A DNA stretch of 64,000 nt, from contig LSSL01000926.1 of assembly GCA_001953115.1 (NCBI GenBank), positions 1 to 64,000 on the forward strand. Reading direction: 5' to 3'. A program made the translations under genes and the position numbers. The notes beneath the pieces are model-generated. The model worked only from the letters and a program-made list of their open reading frames with translations, was not told the DNA's origin and ran no database searches. The number at the start of each line of letters is the position of its first letter. Position 1 is the first letter of the stretch. This document shows, piece after piece, positions 14,041 through 28,600 of this stretch. Origin of the DNA: Smittium mucronatum (Eukaryota > Kickxellomycota > Harpellomycetes > Harpellales > Legeriomycetaceae).

Positions 14041-15407
14041 TAAAAACACCGATAAAGGCTGAAGCAGGAGTATGGATTGCCTTTAGAGCAAAATGTATCA
14101 GATACCTTTTAAAAATTAACTTTAAAACTAAAGCTTAGAAATAGTTTTAGCATTTTGAACTCCTATAAGGTGTCTCTGGAGAAAAAAAGATTTTATCCAA
14201 GCTAGATTTGAGTCATAATCGCCCATGATTAGAGAATCTATAAGATTTAAGGCATAATAGGGGGTCGAAAAAAATCTAAAAAAACCCATTACACTAAAAT
14301 AAGATCAATAGTTATTCTTAAAGTACTGATATTAATCAAATCACACACTTGAAACGCATTCATAAGCAGCTCTATTAGTTCAATGCGTAAATTTTTTTTT
14401 ATCAGAACCAGGAAAAATAATTCCGAAATGAAGAAATTTATTCCACTGAATTATCATCATCGTTCTGGTAATATTCGCAACATCTGTGAGCAGGAAACTC
14501 TGATCCCGTCAGATTGCAGATAAAATCCCTAATCTCATAATTTTAAAATATTATTATATTGTAATCCCATTTCATGATAAAAATTAATAGATTATTCTGG
14601 TATTTACAGAAAACTCATAGGGTATACGAATATTTACTATCCGAGGTTTTACCAACAACAAAATTGTCAATATCGATTTATAAAATCACTGTAAGTGTGA
14701 AAAGGGTGAAAATACTAGCTGTATGAATGCATGAATTTTAGATCCAGTACCCAAAAAATATGGCATATGGTACCAACAAAACTATAATAAGAACCACTTA
14801 TACCAACTATTTCCAATATAATTTTCAAGAAAATGGCTATAAATTTATAAAGAATAATATAAAATATGAAATAATTTCAAAGTAAAAAAATTCCTTTGGA
14901 GATTTTGTGTAAAAATTAGCTAGTGAATCTCAATATATCAAACTTCATCCAAAAGAAAAATAAGTATCACTGAAACGAAGATATGTTTTATTTATTATAA
15001 AAAAGTTTACTATCAGGTCTTACACTGGCCTCAATAAAAAAACTAATAGAAAATATGATTAGACTTAAGTTAATAGTTGCAATATAGGGATGTGTAAATC
15101 ACTGATGATAAAATTTAAAATCTGGGATGATATCTTTCAGGGAACTAACAGTATGTGTGAAGCCCTATTGGGGCGTCTCGAATTTTCGATATTTTCTTAA
15201 ACAATATATTTAAAAGTATCACATGAGTATTGTATCTTTCGATCACCCTTAGATTCCCGAAGTTTCTATTTATTGATGATGCAGTATATTAGATGGACTG
15301 GTGCAGAAATGGGTACCAGGAGATTTCATTCAATTCTTATATCTAATTCCCATTTAATATTTCGCCTAGGTCCCATTACACTCAATTACACTCGCTCTAA
15401 AATTGAT
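14041..15407. other. Less AT-rich degraded segment, probably old transposon
   Basis: Base composition is clearly richer in G+C than the surrounding sequence, and this stretch runs into the unit at 15408 and the DIRS tyrosine-recombinase relic at 16020. The frames contain many stops, and I could not match any frame to RT, RNase H or methyltransferase domains. By position it may be the decayed middle of the same DIRS-like copy, but that is an inference from composition and neighbourhood only. Confidence 0.35.
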
Positions 15408-16016
15408 CTCCTAAGAGTGAAATACCTTGCCGTGGTTTAGGGGCTTATACACTAAACCAAAATTTCACACAGCATTGTACTATTCTTGATTGGAGGTAGT
15501 AGAGACAGTGCACAGCGATTCGGAAGACAGCAACTCCAAAGCAGGACCATATCTAAACGGGAGGAACCAATCGTTTAGAACAGCTGAGAAATAGTCTAGT
15601 GCACAAGTCCAGCTTTCGACAGTCAGACGGATCTCAGAGTCTATCAGCTATTTGTAAGAAAAAAATGCCGATCAATCCCACGTTTGGGTAGGATCTTAAT
15701 TTTATTAATCCTGTTAGAAGTGGGCTCTGAATAGGAATACATTAGTTTTAATGAACTATTGTTCCTTGACAAAGAGCTTAATTCTTGACTGCTTGTAACC
15801 TCAGTCATACACCTACTTGAAGCAACGCCAGGGGGGGTCTTTCGGTTGGTTGACTGCACCCTTATCCCATAGATACGCAGCCAGTAGTCCGGTAGAGGAG
15901 CTTATTGTAGTTTGGGTAATAGTCTTTTATATACGTCTTTTTATTTTTTTCATATTTTTTTAGTATAGTTTTTAATGAAGATATCTTATAATAAATTTCC
16001 ATGATATAAAAAAAAA
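15408..16016 (+). repeat. Retroposon-like unit, copy A (about 600 bp, A-tailed)
   Basis: This unit is collinear with 29240-29864 along its whole length. Both begin with a TGAAATA(A/C)C(T)TTGCC-type start and end with an AATAAA-like signal followed by an A-tract. The last 40 bp match the four micro-insertions at 33-38.6 kb. The minus strand of the unit holds a 71-codon frame (15644-15859) that is also present in the copy at 29.5 kb. Flanks show a possible old, diverged direct repeat (AAAATTGATCTCC before the unit, GAAATTACTCC after it), but this is tentative. The unit lies directly before DIRS recombinase sequence, which suggests it inserted into an older DIRS copy. It could alternatively be a solo terminal repeat of such an element. 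Confidence 0.75.
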
Positions 16017-16019
16017 GAT

Positions 16020-16697
16020 GAATCACTCTATGAAATTACTCCAATCATTGGCCACAAAAGGAAACTTTGGCCCTATTCAAGGATGCCAAAGTATTACTTG
16101 ATAGCAAAAATTTGTTAGCTGATAGCTATCTGCGAGTTTCTCAGACCAAGTGACATCGAGAGGATCGATGAATACAACACATCAGTGACCAGTGAATAAA
16201 TCAAGTTTGCCATTGTTGCAAAAATAACAGAAGCGCAATGCAACTCCTATTGGAAAGCTTTCTGTAATTCATGCATACTCTGACAAAAACTTATGTCCAT
16301 TTGAAACTTATAATGCTTATAAAAAGCTGATTTCAAAAAAACCATATGTAAAGTCACATCTTTTACTCGAAGGATATACCATATCCTACCTCATCACTAG
16401 TCTCAAGGACCACAGCTTTAACTCTGGAGCACGGTGTATTAGAAACCACATTAAAAAACTAATTTCACTAATACCGTTAAAACCTAGCGCCGAATTAGCT
16501 AAGACAAGACATCTTGGATCTATTTGTGCTACTTCATCAGTGGCAACATATGAAGATTTTATAACTCAAGGATTCTAGGCAAACAAATAATATTTGATAC
16601 ATAATATCAGTTATCACGCAATACAAGAGAAAATCTAACTAAAAATGTATTAAACTCCGAAGCAACATAATTTTATCTGGCAAATGAAGCACAATAA
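16020..16697 (+). pseudogene. DIRS-like retrotransposon tyrosine recombinase, degraded
   Basis: Three frame segments read together as a DIRS-class tyrosine recombinase, the integrase of these retrotransposons. Segment 16020-16199 contains the box-I-like Phe-Leu-Arg-Pro-Ser-Asp-Ile-Glu-Arg-Ile-Asp, with the catalytic Arg kept. The Trp expected about nine residues earlier (Cys-Trp-Leu-Leu) is a TAG. Segment 16261-16578 is open for 105 codons and carries His-Ala-Tyr-Ser-Asp-Lys-Asn-Leu-Cys-Pro, Asn-His-Ile-Lys-Lys-Leu-Ile-Ser and Thr-Arg-His-Leu-Gly-Ser, the latter with the second Arg region. Segment 16584-16697 contains Ile-Phe-Asp-Thr-stop-Tyr-Gln-Leu-Ser-Arg, with the nucleophile Tyr codon at 16605-16607. 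At least two frameshifts and four internal stops make it non-functional. Assignment rests on remembered family motifs, not a search. Confidence 0.85.
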
Positions 16698-19600
16698 TCA
16701 TTAAGTTGAAATTAGTTAAAACTTATTATTATTGTGCGAATTGCAAGATACAATTATCACCCACCCAGTTTCGCCTTAACCTAGAAAATTCAATGTTAAG
16801 TAATTCAAGAAAACTAGGAAAAAAGAAGGTTATATAATATAATATTCATTTTTTTTAAGAAAAAATTTTATACTTTTAACCCTTAAATTTTCAAAGAAAT
16901 TTTAATTTTGGATTCTAAATCCCTAGAATCTTCTCGAGGTTTCAATTTGAGATAACGAAATTTCGAATATTTCCGAACATTTGGAGAAATTTTGGGGGTT
17001 AAAGTATTTAGTATATAGGAAATATTTCGAAATTAAATAAAGATTAGGTAACACGCGTAATTTTATCTGGCCACTCGCATAATATTAATAAGTTTTCATT
17101 ACATTCAACTAAAAATATCATTGTGAAATTGGAGATTTTTTTTGGATTTTTCCTTTAGCTGAGCTTCCATTATTAAATTCTTTCATTCTTAAACAAGATA
17201 ATAATGATATTATTAAAAATAAGAAAATAAGAAAATATTGGACTTACAATTATTTAAATATATCACACATATGAATTTTTATAGAATTGATATTCATTTA
17301 TTTTAACATAATTTTTATTTTAGCTTAAAAAGGAAAATTACATAGCATTTGAATGATCTTATTTCGGTAAATTATTTCATTTATATTTTATGTATTTATT
17401 TAAGATTTGGTTCTATTATATTTTTAAATGTTTTTAATTGGTTTAAAATGAGAAAAATGCTTTATATCCGTGATATTTAATCCATGAAGATGTGAAATTA
17501 CCATGATACTCCATATCATCAAGTTATCGATAATATTGCATAGTAGGCAAATCTTACTAAGAAGTATTTAATATGCAATTTTGATAAATTAATATTATTT
17601 TTATAAATATATAAAATAGAAATGTGATAACTAGAAATTTTCAAAAATGTTAGTAAAATTTAACGATTATTTGATGATTATTGCCTTAATAAATCAATGA
17701 AAACAATAATCAATCTTTTTTAAAAAAAGCAACAGAACTAAAAGTTTTCATAATATCAAAATTCATAATATGAAACAAAAAAAATGTTATAAACATTCAG
17801 TAAAAGATGTATTTAGTAGCGGAAAGTTTTCTTGGTAAAAATTTATCCTCAAAATATTCATTAAATTTGCTTTAGGTGTCACTGAAACAGAATTCAGACC
17901 ATTTTTTCAAAAATTATAAAAAAATAGCATTGATTATTTACACAATTTATAAAAATAAAAATCTTTTTATCACAAAAATAATCTAAAAAAAAAATGTACT
18001 AGATTTATTCCAAAAAGCTTACGAGTGTGCTATAAAAAAACTTCGAGCGTAGAAATTTTTTTTATTTATTTTGAATTTTAGTTTTAATATATTTAATATA
18101 TTAAATCTCATCTGAAAAATATATAGGGATAAAAAGAATTGGTAACAGATATTTATAGAAATATTATAAACAAAAAATTAAATTCACCTCGAAAATATTA
18201 TATTTCTTTAATTTCTTAATTAGATGTATGAAATCTCAAAACTTAAAAAATAATAACAATTTTATTAATGATTTAATAATTTATAATAATTTTCTTTTGT
18301 AAACTAATTTTCTTTTATCAATAAGAAAACTATTTATAAATATTTTATGAATTTAAATATATTATAATACTTAATTTCTTAATTTTTGGTACGCTTTAAT
18401 ATAAAAAATCCAATTTAATTAAATTTTATAAGCCAATTTGTATATATTGCACTTAGATACATAAATTATATATCCTTTAGTTTTATAGTTTATTTAACTA
18501 TTAAGTAAAATAAAATTTAAATTTTATAAATTATAATAATTATGAATTTTTTTATTGCTCCAAACTTATTAAAAGTAAAATTTATTTAAAAAATATCCTA
18601 TTATCACTTAGAAAATTAAAATCGATAATTTTTTCATGTTTAAACAAACAACTTATCTTGGCTCAAAGACAATTTTTTAACTATACGCCAATTTTATCAC
18701 TTTTTTTTTGTTCTTCTATAAATTTATGTGATTATTTCTCTATTATTCACGTATCCAGTTTTAATAACTATTTTTTATCTTATTTTAATTTGTATTTGCG
18801 GAGATTTTTTTTATTCTTTTTTTTAAAAAAAGTATATATGAAATGATTCGCGTAAAAATTTGAGAGCAAACTAAAAGAAAAAATTTGAAATTTAACTTTT
18901 ATTTAATAGCTAGTAGACCGATAGAAAATTTTTTAGACTGAGATATTACAACTTGCTTAATTTTTTTAATCATAATTAGAGTAGAATTTTAGTTTTAATT
19001 ATTTAAGTATTAGTCTTTTACAATAAATCCGTGTAAAAAAAATTTAAACAAAATTTGGTGTCCCCATATATACCTCAAGGACGAAAATATTATTATCCCA
19101 ATTATAATTAATATTTATTTTGTATCTCATATTAACGGATACTCATTAGAAAACACTTTTTATTGAATATTTTATTTAGCAAAAAAAAAAAAAGAAATTG
19201 AAAAAAATAATATAAATAAGTCGATATCATATATATCGATGTTATTTAAAGCATTCTGAGAATCAAGTAAAAAAACTCAATAAGAGAAAAATACCTGAAA
19301 ATCATTATGAAAGTGATTGGCGGAGGCTAAATAACTTTTCTACTATGGATTGTTTCCGCTAAAAAATTTTCACTATCAATTTTGATATTTCAAATATTCA
19401 TCTTTATGTAATTATAACTGATAACATTAGCTGAGACTTCGGAGTACTTTTATTATAAAAAATATTCATACTTTAATTTTGTGAAATTTTAAGCTATAAA
19501 AAAGATAGTTTTCCATAAAAAAAGGATGAAAAAAACAAATTTAATAAACAAAAATTAGTAAATTGGTAGAAATATACTTTTATCCTAGTTGGAGTTAATC

Positions 19601-22600
19601 CCTTTTTTATATTCTAAAAATCTTAGCACTCTTAAATACTTTTTTAGAAAATTCATTTATCTATTTAGGTTAGAAATTTTTATCTTTCGTTTTAAATAAT
19701 GAAAATTTCAAATTTTTTAGGTTTTTTTTAACAGTATCCAATTAAAGTATTTTTTAGTAATTTAGTTATAGTATCTCGTGGAGGGCTGGAATCATTAAAC
19801 GTCGAACTAAAATACCTTAGTTAAATTTCTTCAGTTTTTGATTTTGTTATAATAAACTCAAATAATTATATTGTGCATAGTCAGACGTGAACATAATTTG
19901 GTCAATTCATCTGCATATCCTTATAGATTTTTACCAGAATTTTATGATTTGAGGGAGACAATGGGATATTTCGAAAGGGATACTTTTGTATACATTTTTA
20001 CCAAATATCAAACTATATGTGATTAATTTAACACATCGTTCAACCTGGATGAGATTCAGTTATGATTTATATTTTATTATCTTTACTGGGGCTTTCTATA
20101 TTTTTTTTCTCAAACTCCACCCTTCCACTACAAAAAATTTGTGGCCAATTATTTGTTTTTTGGAGGCTAAAAGGCGCATAATACTATAATTATAATTTGA
20201 AATATGCTAATCATAGATAGAAAAAATGATATTGTAAAAAATATTCTCAATATTTACTGTATGGTGGAGAAATGGATATCAGTGATGATATCATAAGCAT
20301 TGATCCACTTTTATCTTAGATACTATATTTTAGGAACGAAATTTTGTCAATATAACTGGTATAAGGAGTTTGCTTTAGAAAATACTTATAAATTTTTTAT
20401 AAGTTGTTTTGAATTTTGTAAATTTTTAAATGAATAATATAAAATCAAAACTGATATAATGATATATTCATTGTTTTGAGGATATAATTAATTTTATTCT
20501 CTATTATTCTGTAATTTTTTTTTACAAACATTATTAATGCTTTTTCTAAAAAACTTAGCTAATACTAAAATTAAAAAAAAAATTATCCGCATTTAATAAT
20601 ATTAAACATCATATGAATATAAAAGTATAATACATAACAAAAAAAATTCAAAATTTTTTTTTTTGATTTCTACAAAAAAAACTCATATTATCATTTCTAA
20701 GTTATTTATTTTTGATAGCTCTGATACTTTAAAATTTTTTTATAACATGGAAGAATGAAAATTTTATAGTTCTAAAAAATATATTAAACCCATTGATATA
20801 GAACTTCAGTAATTTAATTATCTTATAATTTAATTCAATATTTTTTAAATATTATCTATTGAAAATATTGAAAAAACGTCGATATTTTGTAATTTTTATC
20901 TTCTTATATATTTAATAAATTTAAATATTCACGTATTTATTATGAATTAAGCCGTTTTTATATTTATAAAAGGCATTATTTATCAATTTAGATGCATAAT
21001 TACATTTCATTTTGGTCAAATTTGCTAAATTAATTGTTCATATTTGATTTTTTTGATTCAGATTTTATACGTACACCGATTTTTTATACTTTAATTTTTC
21101 AATTCATAATTAAAATTTAGCAATGAATGGCACGAAAGTTTTATTTTAATAAGCAAAGTTAGTCGTATTTTTTTAATATAGTGATGTCTCATTTAAACCA
21201 TACTCAGTAAAGAACTGAAGAAAAATCGATTTTTTCATTGATATAAATTCCTTCATATTTTTAATCAATAAATGTTGCGAGTTTCTCGATATTTATTCTG
21301 CGCTTTTAGTCCATTTTTTCATCATTTTTTAGAAATCTCAATATTATGAATGATAATTTCTAATAAAAAAACCCCTAGAATATAGGCTTTATAATCTTGA
21401 ATTTATAGATAGGAAATTTTATATGTTTAAAATTATCGCCTTATTAAAAATGATTCTGAAAAATTTTATTATTAATTAAATAAAATCAATAAAACTTTTA
21501 TTAAAGAGGTTTTTTTATCGTATTATTTAAACTTATAAATGTTAAAAAAATCTTTATTTTCCATTTTACATCTTGTTATCTGGATAATCACTAATTAAAT
21601 CGTATTTAATTATTGAATTATATTATGAGCTGAGTTTGAAAATCTCGAAATTTCATTCTTTCATTTCATAAAATGTTAAGCAGTATCACAAGATGAATTT
21701 AAAACTGTCAATTGGTTAACAAATAATTTCAAAAATAATTTTTCTTATCTTTATTTTTTTTGAATTTATTTTGCAAATATTCTGTTCAATAATATTTTTA
21801 TAATAATTTGGTGTGGAAGGGTTGTTATAGCGTAAATTAAATAAAGCAGTTCCGTTTCATTACAATATTGTACTCAAAAAAGTCAGCTAAAACAATTAAA
21901 TTTTTTTTTTATATCTTTATATTAATGATATTGAGTAAAAATTCGAGTTAACGAAATTGAAAACTTTTATTTATAATGCAGAATAAGGGAAATAATTAGG
22001 ACACGGAAAGGGTCAAAAAATAAAAAAATGTATAAATTAAATTCTATTCCATAAAAAGCAAGAATTTTTGAGTAGATTAATTTTAAATTTAAAAAAAATT
22101 GTATCTTGAAAATTAATTTTTGGAATTATTTATTAGTTAATAAAAAATTTTCAATTATTTTTCAGGAAAAATCCATAATTTTATAAAAATGAGTCAATAT
22201 ATTTCAAGATTTTTTTAACAAGCTCTTATAGTAATTACCTTATTTCTAATAAAATATAATTTTACATCTGTTTCGAAAGGTGAAAAGATAGATTATTTTG
22301 TGGTATTAATATTGTATATTTTTTATTTTTTATAATATTAAAAAAAATTATTCTGTTATAAATTAAATTGAGGTTTAATTTTTTTTAGAAAAATATGAGC
22401 AAATTTTCCAATAACTGAATGGTCTATTTCGATTTAATTTGTTTTATCTTTAAATTAAATATTATTTTTTCAAATATAATATTTATTTATGCTTTGTAAC
22501 CAGTGATAATCCTGAGATAGTTTCTACGCATTTTTTTTTAACAAAAACCCCTATTCTTTCTAGATTGAGCAACCATTTTATAAATAGGATGATATTAAAA

Positions 22601-25600
22601 AAATATATAAGTAATTTTCAACAATTATATAAGATTCTAAATCACATTAAAAGTTCAGGATAAAATTTTTTTTTCTTATTTTTATCGTAAAAAACCACAT
22701 TTTTCTTCCTATGGCGTATTTCAGTGTTAATAATCAAATTTAACTACAATTATTTGATGTTATAAAATAGAAAATATATTCGTATTCCTGAAATAGAATA
22801 AAAAAAAATTCCAAATTTGTTAAAAATTAATTTTATTTTTCTAGTCATTGTATTCATAGAATATATTTTTTGGCCACTAAAAATTTTTTATCACTAAGTT
22901 ATCTTAGATATGAAAATTAAAATAAGGAATTTTTGTTTATTTTTGGATTTTTTTATAGTTATCAAAGCCATCAACAAAATTATCGTAAATGTAAATTTTT
23001 ATGAAACAGAAATCTAATTAGAGGTTATTTTTCAGTTTATAACATGAAATTTGAAGAATAATATTTTTATCAGAGTAATTCTCTATTTAGAAAAGATTTT
23101 TTTGTAAGAGTAAGTGAGGCAACTTGATCATTTTATTTAGTAATTTTTCTATGTCACTTTTAGATCCTAAATAAAAATTAATTTCTCAGCTTTTAATTAA
23201 ATGTGCGCTCCTGTGATAATATATTAAAAAATTATTAAATTGAATTAAAGTTTATTATTAAAATATCTATCTCTAAACAAAAAATAATTTAATTAATATT
23301 TTCAGATACAATATAAAAGTCTTAGTTTTTTAAAAATAAAATTTACGCTAAAAAAAGACTTGAATTTTTTTTTTGTATTTTTGAAGGAATAATACTTTGA
23401 ATTACTTGCTTTAAAATTTCATAAGAACAGTTTTTGAGTTTTTTACTTAAATATGTACTTCTCAAAAAAATTTGGAAAATGTAAAAATTATTCTTTAAAA
23501 AAGAAAAAGTTAATTTTTAAAGGTGAATCCAATTAAAAAAAATATATATATAGTTCGATGGGTACGTCAAATAATATGAAATTATAAATAATCCCGAAAA
23601 AACCCCTACCATTTACTAATAAGTATATTTAGATTAGAAAAAAATAAGTCAGATTTTACAAAAAAATAAAAAAAATAATTTCTCTTGTTTAATAGACTTA
23701 TGGTAAATCGATTTTAACCCTAAGAAAATTAATTAGACAATATTACTGATGTATTGCCTTTTATTTGTTTAGGATACATGACAGAGGTATAAATCCAATT
23801 AAATCTTCTATAAGTTTATTAAAAATACCGACTTTTATAGCGATGATTCAATTAAAATCTAAGATACAATATTTTTAAACTCCACTGATTTCAAAAAAAT
23901 TGCTTGTTTTCTCTTAGGCTAGAAAAAAGATTGTTTTTTTAAAACTTATTGAAATATTTTTATAGATGTTAAATGTTAAAAATTGACGTTAATAAGACTT
24001 CTATAATACTAAATTGTCAAATTTCAACCAAAATGGGAAATTTTTACAAAAAATGTGCAATTGAAGAAATAAATTCAAAATTCATTAAAATATAATTAAT
24101 GCTAATAAAAATTTACTGGAATCTCCTTGATATTATTCGATTCATGGGATTGAAAACATTATATATCTTTTTAATATGTTTTTCACATATTAAGTTGTTT
24201 TGGTACCAATAGTTATTCAGAACTTTATTAATCTCAATCTAATTATTTTTTGAATTGTGAAAAATATGTTATTTAGGAAGATAAGCAATTATCTTAATTT
24301 AGGCTAAGCTTATATTTAATTTTATTATATCTATAGTGGTGCTGTCTTCGATAAAATATAATAATATTATACAAAGTTTCTGTAAAACTTTAATATGAAC
24401 TTTTAGTTTTATAAAAATAATTTGTCTTTGTTAAATTTTTTTTATAGATTTTCCGAAAATTGATTTTATTTTTTCTAATTATAATTTAATTTAGAGTTTA
24501 TACTAATTAATTTAATATTTTATTTTATTTGAAATAACATCCAATAACTATTTTTTTCTATTTTTTTCTTCATTTTTTCTTTTATTGCATCTAGTTTCAT
24601 ATATATATATGTACATATTAGGTTTTTTATTTCTTGTTTTCATCATTAATCTATCACTAATCGGTAGAGAAAATGAATTAGACACATATAAAATTTATTT
24701 ACTAATATTTATTTTAAAATAAAGAATGATTAAACCTATAAATTATAAATTAAACTCCTGATAATTTTAAATTTTAATTGAAAAAGATTAGTAAATAAGA
24801 CAAACAAATAATAGAGACAAATTTTTTTTTATGAGAAATGGGGTTATATTCAGAAATATTATAAGTGGAAATATAAACTTATAATGTAAAATTTCTTTTC
24901 TTTTCTTTTCCTCCTATTTATTTAAGTGTTTTTCCGGTTATTAATATTACGGTTTAATCAATATTTTTACATGTAGTATTTTATTTAATATGCGTTAGTT
25001 ATTTTATGATAAATATATAAAAGTAAAAAGTTTATATAATATATAGAAAATGAGTTTAAAATAGAATTAATTGCTTAAAAAACAAATATTTAGTTCTAAA
25101 TCATTCCATTTTAACGAACATTTGCGTAAGAAGATACAGATATCATAATTTTTAAAGATTTTTAGCGTTAATACTAAGAAAAAATATCAAAATAAAACGT
25201 AATTTAAAAAAAAAACGTAGATTTATTTCTGTCATTTTAACTTATAATTTAGTGAAAAATCAACGAAAAAAAAATTAGAAATTTTTATTTTTGTCGTGCA
25301 TTAATTTTTGCTTTCGAAGTTAAACCCCAAAATAAATAAATGGAAGGATAAAATTCAAGATCAGTTTTATAATATATTATTAAGTCAATAAAAGAAGGAG
25401 TCAAAATATAATGGAGGTTTTATGTCCCCTAAATTATTTTTTTTCGGCAGATAATAAGTAGAAATAATATTTAGATTTATCGCTTTAAAAAAGTTTTTTT
25501 CATTTAGTATCTCTACATATCGTGTATATTTAAGTATTTTTTTCGTTAAATCAATTTTTATTTACAACAAGGACTGTTAAACACATAAAAAAATTAATTT

Positions 25601-28600
25601 ATATATTTTTGTGATTAATAAATATCATTTTAAGAAAGAAAAATGCAATGGTTTGAATTAAAAAAAAATACTGAAATATTATTAAAATTTTAATTTGACT
25701 ATATTATAAAACACTTTTTATATTTTCGAATAAAAATAATGGACTTTTGTTAATAGTATAAGAGTAAATAATTTATATTTCGCATTTCTGAAGACTTTTC
25801 ATTGAATATGTGGATAAAATTAAGCTAGAAAAACTAAGAACATAAAATTATTTTATATATTTGAAGATATTAAATCAAATTAAAAAAATTATCATTATTT
25901 TTTCGAATAAATTATAATACCAGTTTTAACATATAAACCGGGAAATATTTTATACTTGGTGCCTAAAATAATATGAGAGAAAAAAACGATATCTTTCCTA
26001 ATTATAATTTATTTTTATTAATTGTATTCTTGATCTTTCTAAAATAGGGAGTTGGTCTCATCAAATCCATACTTCTAGCTCTATTTTTTACAAATTGTGA
26101 TAAAAATTTTCCATCTAGTAAAAATCTTAATTTATGTTTATTAAGTGGTAGAACATATAGTAGATGAAATTTTTTAACAATAGAAGTTTCATATTTTCTT
26201 TTTCAGTGTTTTTTTTGCTTTGTAATAAATAGTTATTAAATTATTTTAAAATAATAAACATTATTGCGCTAACTACAAAATAAAAATTCAAATTCAAATT
26301 ATCATCAAAAATTGATTAAAAAACCAACAAAATTTAAAATTTAGAAAATAAAAGTGAAAATGGCATTGATATATCATACAGTAAAATTCTGTATTACAAA
26401 AAAGGGTTATTTATAAATAAAAATATGATACTTAGAGAGATAAAATAAATTAAATTGCTGTTTTTATTATCTATTTTCCCAAAATACAAAGAAAAATTAT
26501 ACAATAACTTGTCCCTAAATTGTGGTAAAAACTTTTATTGATAATATTCATATATTATCGGAAAAAATTAATTTCTTTCAGCAAAAATCTACTCTTAGTA
26601 ATTAATAAAAATAAACTATTCTTTTTTATATTTTTATAAGAATTCCCCCTTCCTTTTTGTAGTTTTCCATGACCAGAGATAGGTAAAAAACTCTTCCAAA
26701 TTAAAATCTTCATATAATATTTGAAATTAAATTATAGCCAGGAATAAATTCTCTATATTAATACAATATGAACTTATTTAAAATCTAGTGCTATCAAATT
26801 GAGCTAGTATTAACAGTTTAAACTTCAAAATCAATACTAATTTCATATAAATCCGAGAGTATAATTTTATTGATCACATATGTGTTCAAACGGTGGAATT
26901 TGGTATTTAATAAATATAATTTTACGAAAATCGAATAAGGTTTTTGATCTAATGGACGGAATAAATCTTAAAAAATTAACCTCTCTTGAATCACAAATAA
27001 GTAATAGAAAGTTGAAAATCATAATGATTATATTAAATAACAATTGATTTAACTAGATTTTAAGTAAAAATTATAAAAAATGCAATACCTAGTTGAATGG
27101 TAAATTCTTACAAAAAGATAAAAATTTCAGGCATATTTAGTAATTAAAAACTGAAATAAGAAAGGAAAAAAATACATGATAGATGTGTATGTTTTGTTTA
27201 AAAAAGCAGGGCGGGTTATTTAGGTGATTTGAGTTCCATTAAAATAATAAATAATAATAATTTAATATCTGTCTTTTTTTTTTATGGTTATTTATTTACA
27301 TTTTATCTGAAAATAAGATTTGGAGAAGAGATGGAGTACAAGATTTTTGGCGCAAAAGTTTCTCAAATATATTTGATAAAAGTTATAAATAGTTATAAAA
27401 TATTTAGGCTAATAATCTGGTAGTAATTTTAGTTAAATTTTATCCAAAAAAGTTTAAGGTATATCATTTAAAAAAATATAAATTAAAATTTGAGCTTCAA
27501 ATATTATTTATAATAAAATTAACTATATTTATGGATATATAAATATTAATTTCTAATTAAAACTTATGACAAATGATAATATAGAAAAAAAAATATTCAT
27601 ATTATTGAGCACTATGGGCTATTTAATATTTATTTATCAACATACAGCTCACTTTTATTTACCGAATTTGAAATAGAGTTTGAGTGTTTGTGATTATATT
27701 TTGAATAATTATCAATTTTTGTAAATAATTACAAAAAAATGAATTTTTTTCTATCACCAAAATGATAAAATTAGATGTACAAAGTAAGCTAATTTACAAT
27801 ATTATTATCAAATATCACGCTTTAAAAAAGTTAGCATACAAGAGTTTATGTGGAAGTCAGATTATGCTGTTTTAGAATTTAAAAAATAAAAAGTATTTTG
27901 ATATATAATTTCTAGGGTTAATATAACCGTTCTTTAAATTTTCGGTGCATTTATTTTATTTCATCAACTTTAGGGTTTATAGCAATTTTTCATTCACATT
28001 AAATAGCTTTGGCTATAAATTTGTTATTGAAGTTCTATATTATTACGATATAAGGATATATGGAGGCATATTTGATTTTTTTGTAAAATTCACTGAAACA
28101 GAAAATACTTTTATTTTATTTCATGTTTATAAATAATATTTTTTGATTTTCCTCAGAACTTTAATAAAAACAGGAAATTTTTGGCCTTTTTTTGTTAGGT
28201 TTAAAATAATAATGTGTTTATATTATCTTTCTATACTTTTATGCTTTCAAAATTATGAAATCTTCTTTTAAAAATCTTTTTATTATTCGAAGTGTATAAT
28301 GATTAATCCCTTCAAAGGCCAATTTAATTTAATATAAATTTAAATAAATTTAAATGTTTGACTTTTAAATTGTGAAAAGAGCTAATTTTTTTTAATGTAT
28401 ACATTTAAACTTTTTAATTAATACTTATGTGGATCAGTGAGATTTTTATTTCGCTTATATTCTTACTAAAAGCAACAAAAGGTGGAAAAACTGCCCTCGA
28501 AGTAAGGAGCTGCTAGAACAGCAGATGGGAGTTGAGTAAAAAATTTTTAAATTAGTTTTTAGGGCTTTTTAATAAATATGAAATAAATATCCCGTAAAAA

